A stretch of DNA of 10,104 nt, from positions 1-10,104 of the forward strand of contig JABUEZ010000059.1 of the NCBI GenBank assembly GCA_013314795.1, written 5' to 3'. This stretch comes from Candidatus Profundicultor aquiphilus (GTDB lineage Bacteria; Atribacterota; Atribacteria; Atribacterales; Caldatribacteriaceae). Position numbers and translations under genes: made by a program. Every line of letters begins with the position of its first letter. Within the stretch, counting starts at the first letter, position 1. Positions 5,584 through 10,104 of this stretch are shown here, in pieces. The notes under the pieces are model-generated. The model saw only the letters and a list, made by a program, of their open reading frames with translations, made no database searches and was not told the DNA's origin.

Positions 5584-7730
5584 AATTCCTGAGGGAAGTC
5601 CCCTCGGTAAAGGATGGAGTAGAAAAAGTAATTGGTAATAATACGTCGCAGGTAGTTTTGCGTCTCGCGAAAGGGTATGAACTCGACAAAAGCGTCGAGG
5701 TCCTTCGAGGGGAGTTCTTCTTTCCATCGATCCATTCTCCCTGGGCCGGCATTGTAAGCACAGATGGCAAAATAGAGGTTCCCCTGAAAACGATCGAGAA
5801 GGTAAGTAAAGTATGCTACCCCAAGAGAAAGGTTGACTTCCGGACGGATCAGAAAGTGTGTGAGAGCATTGGTGTCGTTTTCGGAGGGAATGTTTTCTCC
5901 TTCGAATTTGGCCCATCCTTTTTCAATAATCCAGAGAGCCGTGGAGGGCAAAAGCTGAGCGAGCCCCACTGCTCCGGCAGAGGAAACAGCATCGACCTGA
6001 AAGGAACTCTCGGCTCGTACCAATGACAGAAAAAGGTAGGGGTCAAATTTTTGCGGAGATGAGAGTTGTTTGACAAGGTCAAGGAAGTATTGGGGATAGA
6101 TTCTTGTTTCTATTCGTTTGAAAAGTTCTGGATGGTTTTCCTGCATTCGATTCCGCAGATAGAGGGCGTACAGAATGCTTTTCCGGTAGTCACCTTTACG
6201 TTCATAAAAGGAGCTGAGCTCAAGATAAAGGTACAGTGAAGCATGATGGTTTCTATAGAGAGATAGAAGTTCCATTTCGGCGTTTTCCCACAGATGGATA
6301 TTCTGCAAAAACCAGTATTTGCGCCAGGATAGAGAAGTAAAAATTGCCGCATCCACATTGAATTCCGGTTTGTTTTCTGATAGAGGAATGCTGGGTGAAT
6401 GGCGCTCCAGCTTCTTCAATTCTTGCCAGGCTCGTACATAGTAATAGTCGATATCGCCGCTCTTCAGGATTTCCTCAAGGTACCTTTTCTCTCCAAAGGG
6501 ATTTCCCAGTTTATAGAGCCAGAAGAGTGCCCGGTTCTTTTCTTCTTTATTTACCGTGGCCAGTTTTTTCATAAGTTCTCTGGCCTGGGAGCGTTGATTT
6601 CGCTCATAGAAGAAGCGGAATAATTCCCACCATGGGGATGTTTCCTGAGGGAAAAGAGAAATAAGTTGATTCAGTGTGTCCAAATACTCTTTTTCTTTGC
6701 CCCAGGTTCGATAACAGAAAGCGATGTTCTGGTAGGCCTGGAAAGCGTATTTACCCTGAGGGAAAAGCTGTACAACCTTTCTATAGTTCTGAATTGCCTG
6801 AGGGTACCGAGCTTTTCTCTGTTCCAAAACGCCCCAATAGAATAAGACTTCTTCTTCACTTTGTTTTTTTGCCTTCTGGAGGATGTTTTCCAGCTTTGTG
6901 AGGTTTCCAGAGTAGAGGGCGATTCTGGCCTGAAGAACAAAAAACCTCCTCCACAGGGGTAAGGGTAAGGTATCATCTCCAACCTGATCTATAAGACGTT
7001 CTGTGTCATCGTAAAGGCCTATGGTGGAAAGAAATTCGAGCGTCGCTATCTGGGCTTCGGGCGAAAGATTTCTCAGGTCGATCTGGGTAACAATGGGTTG
7101 AAGCAAAGATTTGATTTCGGCAGCACGTTGGGGAAAATCTCGGTAGATTTTTTGCAACATCCAGATGGTTTCCTGGAAATAGTTCAGCTTTGTCAGAGCC
7201 TGAGAGAGAAGGAGTAGAACTTCCTGTTTGTCATCTGAGGATGTGGAGATGGTAAGAACTCTGGCCGCCAGGGATATCGCTTTTTGAGAGTGGTTTTCCT
7301 TTAAGAAAGCTCTGGCGGTGAGAAGATAGGCTCGGGGGAGGAGAATAGAGGTCGGAGATTCTTTTTCCATGGTTTTGAGCCAGAAAGGCATTTTGGTAAC
7401 TTCCCCTCTCTGAGCGAGATACTCCAGGTACAGGTAGTAGATGTGGTCTATAATCAGAGGAGGGTTTTTGGAAATGGACATCATTTCTCTTTCAGCGTCT
7501 TGGCCCTTTCCAAGTTTTAAAAGAGCGATTATCCGCAGGCCAATAACGTCTTTATCTTTGGTCCATTGCTTCCACCGGGTGAGTTGGATGACCTGTTCAT
7601 ATTTACCCTGGCTGAAGAGTTCGATGATTCGATCGTTGAGTTTTGAGGAAACTTCTTCCAGAAAGGAAAGCCCCAGAAATAGCAAAATACTCAGAATGAG
7701 AATCAGAATTTTCTTTATCTTCATTTGCAT
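5580..7730 (-). CDS. slt: Soluble-lytic-transglycosylase-like murein hydrolase, membrane-anchored
   Basis: A 716-residue protein that should cleave peptidoglycan glycan strands to 1,6-anhydro-muropeptides outside the cytoplasmic membrane. Residues 1-25 (lysines at 4, 6 and 7, then an Ile/Leu-rich stretch) form a signal peptide or anchor; no lipobox cysteine is seen. Residues about 30-550 are helical, with TPR-like repeats (for example ILFYWG-like and YPQAIQNYRKVV at 309-320), resembling the superhelical body of Slt70. The C-terminal SLT domain shows RAESSF (572-577, catalytic Glu574), GAVGLAQLLPSTA (586-598), AYNAGPGR (658-665) and FVEFIPFRETQNYL (681-694). The ATG at 7730 has no clear ribosome site; Met3 is an alternative. 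It is divergent from polX, and its 3' end overlaps the DUF4432 gene by 4 nt. A hairpin lies within its last codons. Peptidoglycan remodelling makes sense beside ftsZ, but the two are on opposite strands. Confidence 0.93.
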   Translation of the reverse strand: MQMKIKKILILILSILLFLGLSFLEEVSSKLNDRIIELFSQGKYEQVIQLTRWKQWTKDKDVIGLRIIALLKLGKGQDAEREMMSISKNPPLIIDHIYYLYLEYLAQRGEVTKMPFWLKTMEKESPTSILLPRAYLLTARAFLKENHSQKAISLAARVLTISTSSDDKQEVLLLLSQALTKLNYFQETIWMLQKIYRDFPQRAAEIKSLLQPIVTQIDLRNLSPEAQIATLEFLSTIGLYDDTERLIDQVGDDTLPLPLWRRFFVLQARIALYSGNLTKLENILQKAKKQSEEEVLFYWGVLEQRKARYPQAIQNYRKVVQLFPQGKYAFQAYQNIAFCYRTWGKEKEYLDTLNQLISLFPQETSPWWELFRFFYERNQRSQARELMKKLATVNKEEKNRALFWLYKLGNPFGEKRYLEEILKSGDIDYYYVRAWQELKKLERHSPSIPLSENKPEFNVDAAIFTSLSWRKYWFLQNIHLWENAEMELLSLYRNHHASLYLYLELSSFYERKGDYRKSILYALYLRNRMQENHPELFKRIETRIYPQYFLDLVKQLSSPQKFDPYLFLSLVRAESSFQVDAVSSAGAVGLAQLLPSTALWIIEKGWAKFEGENIPSENDTNALTHFLIRPEVNLSLGVAYFTYLLDRFQGNLYFAICAYNAGPGRMDRWKEELPSKDLDAFVEFIPFRETQNYLRRIITNYFFYSILYRGDFPQEF
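5581..5607 (-). terminator. Possible intrinsic terminator inside the 3' end of slt
   Basis: On the minus strand, bases 5607-5601 (CCGAGGG) pair with 5595-5589 (CCCTCAG), a seven-pair stem with one G-T wobble around the 5-nt loop GACTT. After GAA comes TTTT at 5585-5582. The stem is encoded by the codons for the last residues (RGDFPQEF) and the T-run leads into the TAG stop. The T-run is short, so efficiency is uncertain. On the plus strand the same stem sits 6 nt after the DUF4432 stop but has no T-run. Confidence 0.4.
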
Positions 7731-7760
7731 AGAATGATACCATATTGAAAGAGGGGCCAG

Positions 7761-7769
7761 AAGGGGGTG
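7761..7769 (+). promoter_or_regulatory. Shine-Dalgarno site deciding the polX start
   Basis: AAGGGGGTG ends 5 nt before the GTG at 7775. It favours that start over the in-frame TTG at 7745, which has no ribosome site and would add ten glycine-rich residues with no family counterpart. A -10-like TAGAAT stands at 7730-7735, but no matching -35 was found, so the polX promoter is not assigned. Confidence 0.7.
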
Positions 7770-7774
7770 GGAAA

Positions 7775-9499
7775 GTGAGAAATCAGGAGATTGCGAAGAT
7801 ACTCCGGAATATTGCTCTCCTCCTGGAGATGAAAGGGGAAAGCCGTTTCAGAGTTGTGGCCTATGAAGAAGCCGCTCGACGCATAGAAACCTGGCCAGAA
7901 CCGGTGGAGGAAGTGTGGTCAAAAGGGAAATTAAAGGAAATACCGGGAATTGGGGAAAGTATTGCCACCAAAATTGGTGAGTATCTGTCGACTGGTAGGA
8001 TGAATTATCTTGAGGAACTTACCAGAGATATTCCCATAGAAGTTGTGGAATTAACCGAGGTCCCGGGGGTGGGACCGAAGATTGCCAAGCTCCTTTATGA
8101 TGAGCTGGGTATTAGGACTGTGGATGACCTGGAGAAGGCAATTGCCGAGAGAAAACTGCGTCATTTGCCTCGTCTTGGGGAAAAGAGCGAAGAAAAAATT
8201 GCGAAAGGTATAGAGATGTTCAAGAAAAGAAGCGGAAGGATGCTTCTGGGACAGGCTTTGCCCATTGTGCGGGAGATGACGAGAACCATCAGGGAAAAAA
8301 CGGGAATTGATAAGGTGAGTCCGGCAGGAAGTGTACGTCGGATGAAAGAAACCATTGGTGATATCGATATTCTGGTTGCCTCTTCCTCTCCAGATCAGGT
8401 TATGGATGTTTTTGTTGCGCTTCCCCAGGTTAAAGAAGTACTTGCTCGGGGTGATACCAAAACGAGCATTGTTACCCACGAGGGAATCCAGGTGGATTTG
8501 AGGGTGGTGGAGGAAGTGAGTTTTGGGGCTGCCCTGCAATATTTTACGGGGTCAAAGGCCCATAATATCAAGTTACGAGAGATTGCCCTGAAGAAAGGAT
8601 TCAAGGTGAACGAATACGGAATATTCCGTATCGATACGGGAGAAAAAGTCGGGGGAGAGAGAGAAGAAGAGATATACGAGACCCTGGGAATGGAATGGAT
8701 TCCTCCGGAGTTGCGTGAAGACCAGGGTGAGATCGAGAAAGCTTTGGAAAAGAGATTGCCAGTTCTGGTGGAAATGAGTGATATCCGGGGAGACCTCCAC
8801 GTTCACTCTTCTTGGAGTGATGGAATGGTTTCCATTGAAGAGATGGCCGAAGCAGCACTCCAGAGAGGTTATGAATATCTTGCCGTTTGTGACCATACCC
8901 AGTCGTTGGCCGTAGCCTCTGGTCTTACACCTGAGGAAATTCAGGAACGAGAGAAGGAAATCACCCGCTGGAACAGGAAGGCCAGAGGATTGTATCTTCT
9001 CAACGGAGTGGAGGCCAACATTTTGAGTGATGGTTCAATTGATTTTCCCGATACCGAATTGGCAATCCTGGAACTGGTGGTGGCAGGTTTACATTCTGGA
9101 CTGAACCAAAAAGAAGAAAAGATTCTGAAACGCCTGGAGCTGGCCATGAAGAATAAATATGTTCAGATTATCAGCCATCCTACCGGAAGGCTGATCAATA
9201 AAAGAAGCGCTTATGAAGTTCACTGTGATGCACTCTTTACCATTGCTCGGGAAACAGGTACGTTTCTTGAAATCAATGCTCAACCCGAACGTCTGGACTT
9301 GAAAGACGTGGATGCCAGAAAGGCCAAGGAACAATATGGCATTCTCCTCTCTATTGCTACCGATGCCCATGATCCGAACTCTTTGGATTACATCGAATAT
9401 GGGGTTGCACAGGCTCGGAGGGCGTGGCTCACCAGAGAAGATATTATCAATACCAGAACTTTAGAGGAACTGCGGGAACTCCTCCAAAGAAAAAGATAA
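7775..9499 (+). CDS. polX: Family X DNA polymerase with C-terminal PHP domain (PolX)
   Basis: 574 residues from the GTG at 7775, the normal length for bacterial and archaeal PolX. This is a cytoplasmic repair polymerase for short-gap filling in base excision and end repair, with a PHP exonuclease/AP-endonuclease module. In order: an N-terminal helical 8-kDa-like region (MRNQEIAKILRNIALLLEM); helix-hairpin-helix motifs IPGIGESIA (56-64) and VPGVGPKIA (96-104); the nucleotidyltransferase core GSVRRMKETIGDIDILV (185-201) with metal ligands Asp196 and Asp198 and the third acid Asp241; and the PHP domain from about residue 339. PHP metal ligands are visible as DLHVHSSWSDG (340-350), CDHTQS (372-377), Glu413, His440, ISHPTGR (466-472) and TDAHD (529-533), so both active sites look intact. 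It ends 1 nt before the convergent nadE stop. Confidence 0.96.
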   Translation: MRNQEIAKILRNIALLLEMKGESRFRVVAYEEAARRIETWPEPVEEVWSKGKLKEIPGIGESIATKIGEYLSTGRMNYLEELTRDIPIEVVELTEVPGVGPKIAKLLYDELGIRTVDDLEKAIAERKLRHLPRLGEKSEEKIAKGIEMFKKRSGRMLLGQALPIVREMTRTIREKTGIDKVSPAGSVRRMKETIGDIDILVASSSPDQVMDVFVALPQVKEVLARGDTKTSIVTHEGIQVDLRVVEEVSFGAALQYFTGSKAHNIKLREIALKKGFKVNEYGIFRIDTGEKVGGEREEEIYETLGMEWIPPELREDQGEIEKALEKRLPVLVEMSDIRGDLHVHSSWSDGMVSIEEMAEAALQRGYEYLAVCDHTQSLAVASGLTPEEIQEREKEITRWNRKARGLYLLNGVEANILSDGSIDFPDTELAILELVVAGLHSGLNQKEEKILKRLELAMKNKYVQIISHPTGRLINKRSAYEVHCDALFTIARETGTFLEINAQPERLDLKDVDARKAKEQYGILLSIATDAHDPNSLDYIEYGVAQARRAWLTREDIINTRTLEELRELLQRKR

Positions 9500-9500
9500 A

Positions 9501-10104
9501 TTAGGGAAGAAGAGTGAGTGGAGGACGCATTTTGTGCTGACTCTTTTTGTGCATGGCTTGAATGCGGGAGAAATAAGGTTCTTCAGCGTTCCCCTGGGTA
9601 ATGAAACGGTCAATTTGTTCATAGGGAATACCCATTTCTCCTTCATCAGTCTGCCCTGGCCAGAGGCCGGCCGATGGGGCTTTGGTGATGATTCGTTCTG
9701 GGATGCCAAGGAATTTTGCCAGGGACCGCACTTCGCTTTTGGTGAGATGAGCGATGGGAGCAATATCCACCGCACCGTCTCCGTATTTGGTGAAGTATCC
9801 CACGGTTATTTCGCTGCGGTTCGAAGAACCACATACTAAATAGTTAAGTTTATTGGCAAAATAGTAAAGGGTACACATTCGCAGGCGTGGTTTCAGGTTC
9901 ACTACCGAAAGGGTGCGATTTTCTTTTGTCTCGCCCAGCACTTCTAAAAGAGACTCAAAGGGCCTTTCGAGAGGGACAACTCGATAAGGAATGGAAAAAC
10001 GGTTGGCTATCTCCAGGGCGTCTTCTGAGTCTTGGGGGATGCTGTGACAGGGCATGAGAAGACCGAGGATTTCCTGACCACAGGCTTTCTGAGCCAAAAC
10101 TGCC
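9501..10104 (-). CDS. nadE: NAD(+) synthetase NadE (N-terminus cut by the window)
   Basis: 200 codons are visible, open to the window edge. The first residues, AVLAQKAC, should directly follow the SGGxDS ATP-pyrophosphatase loop, which lies just outside, so about 35-40 residues are probably missing if this is the short form. NadE adenylates deamido-NAD and amidates it to NAD+, the last step of NAD biosynthesis. Diagnostic blocks are LGLLMP, NLKPRLRMCTLYYFAN, SSNRSEITVGYFTKYGDGAV and KAPSAGLWPGQTDEGEMGI. The visible C-terminus is normal for ammonia-dependent NadE (EC 6.3.1.5). A glutaminase domain would be upstream and cannot be excluded. A TTG at 10097-10095 is an internal codon, not the start. 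Convergent with polX, 1 nt between stop codons. Confidence 0.95.
   Translation of the reverse strand, partial: AVLAQKACGQEILGLLMPCHSIPQDSEDALEIANRFSIPYRVVPLERPFESLLEVLGETKENRTLSVVNLKPRLRMCTLYYFANKLNYLVCGSSNRSEITVGYFTKYGDGAVDIAPIAHLTKSEVRSLAKFLGIPERIITKAPSAGLWPGQTDEGEMGIPYEQIDRFITQGNAEEPYFSRIQAMHKKSQHKMRPPLTLLP
9507..9548 (+). terminator. Weak candidate terminator downstream of polX
   Basis: AGAGT (9511-9515) can pair with ACTCT (9540-9544), extended outward by A-T/G-T pairs. Inside, after one mismatch, GTG-rich bases add four pairs, two of them wobble. The stem is followed by a T-run ending at 9548. The loop is long (about 12 nt) and the stem imperfect. It lies inside the C-terminal codons of nadE on the other strand. 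I regard it as possible only. Confidence 0.28.

Noticed and set aside
5658..6026. 122-codon plus-strand frame opposite the transglycosylase SLT domain
   Set aside because: Shadow of the conserved lytic domain; nothing recognisable in its translation.
7731..7774. Divergent promoters in the slt-polX gap
   Set aside because: TAGAAT at 7730-7735 looks like a -10 box, but no acceptable -35 is present for either direction, so no promoter was annotated.
8051..8539. 162-codon minus-strand frame inside polX
   Set aside because: Overlaps the catalytic PolX core; no motif and no ribosome site evident.
10095..10097. TTG as the start codon of nadE
   Set aside because: The frame stays open to the window edge and the residues before it (AV) fit the segment directly after the SGGxDS loop, so the true start is outside the window.
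1..10104. CRISPR arrays, tRNA/rRNA genes, insertion sequences, toxin-antitoxin pairs or phage genes
   Set aside because: No direct-repeat array, cloverleaf-like segment, terminal inverted repeats or transposase motif was found; nearly all the sequence is accounted for by the eight genes.

Overview
The window is a dense bacterial chromosomal segment with moderate GC by eye. It holds eight protein-coding genes (two cut by the window edges) and no recognisable RNA genes, insertion sequences, CRISPR arrays or long repeats. Gene content (FtsZ, ParA, a lytic transglycosylase, PolX and NadE) marks it as a bacterium with a peptidoglycan wall. The sugar ABC transporter, the sugar-epimerase-like protein and the radical SAM enzyme fit a saccharolytic anaerobe. 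I suspect a deep-branching lineage of the Atribacterota/Thermotogota kind, but that is an impression from protein style and not a demonstrated placement.

Layout. (1) 1-1240, plus strand: the 3' end of a MalG-type sugar ABC permease, followed with no gap by a radical SAM/SPASM enzyme. (2) 1237-2229, minus strand: a P-loop protein with a C-terminal TGS domain (Obg/DRG-like), convergent with the radical SAM gene and divergent from parA. (3) 2432-5583, plus strand: a likely three-gene operon of parA-like ATPase, ftsZ and a DUF4432/aldose-epimerase-like gene. Its genes overlap each other (44 nt, then about 8 nt), and a good sigma70-type promoter precedes it. (4) 5580-7730, minus strand: a large membrane-anchored lytic transglycosylase with a helical-repeat body. 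(5) 7775-9499, plus strand: PolX, divergent from the transglycosylase across 44 nt. (6) 9501 to beyond 10104, minus strand: NAD synthetase, cut at its N-terminus.

The core of interest is the parA-ftsZ pair. An orphan ParA with no ParB nearby is translationally overlapped with an FtsZ that has three unusual features: a lysine/proline-rich N-terminal extension of about 63 residues, a recognisable conserved C-terminal peptide (DVPPFLR), and then a 28-residue tail ending in a short aromatic/basic segment resembling MinD membrane-targeting tails. This suggests a ParA-positioned and possibly self-anchoring divisome.

All three convergent junctions are packed to -4, -4 and +1 nt. Short hairpins lie over or beside the stop codons, so any transcription termination signals must lie inside coding sequence. 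Most genes start with GTG or TTG.
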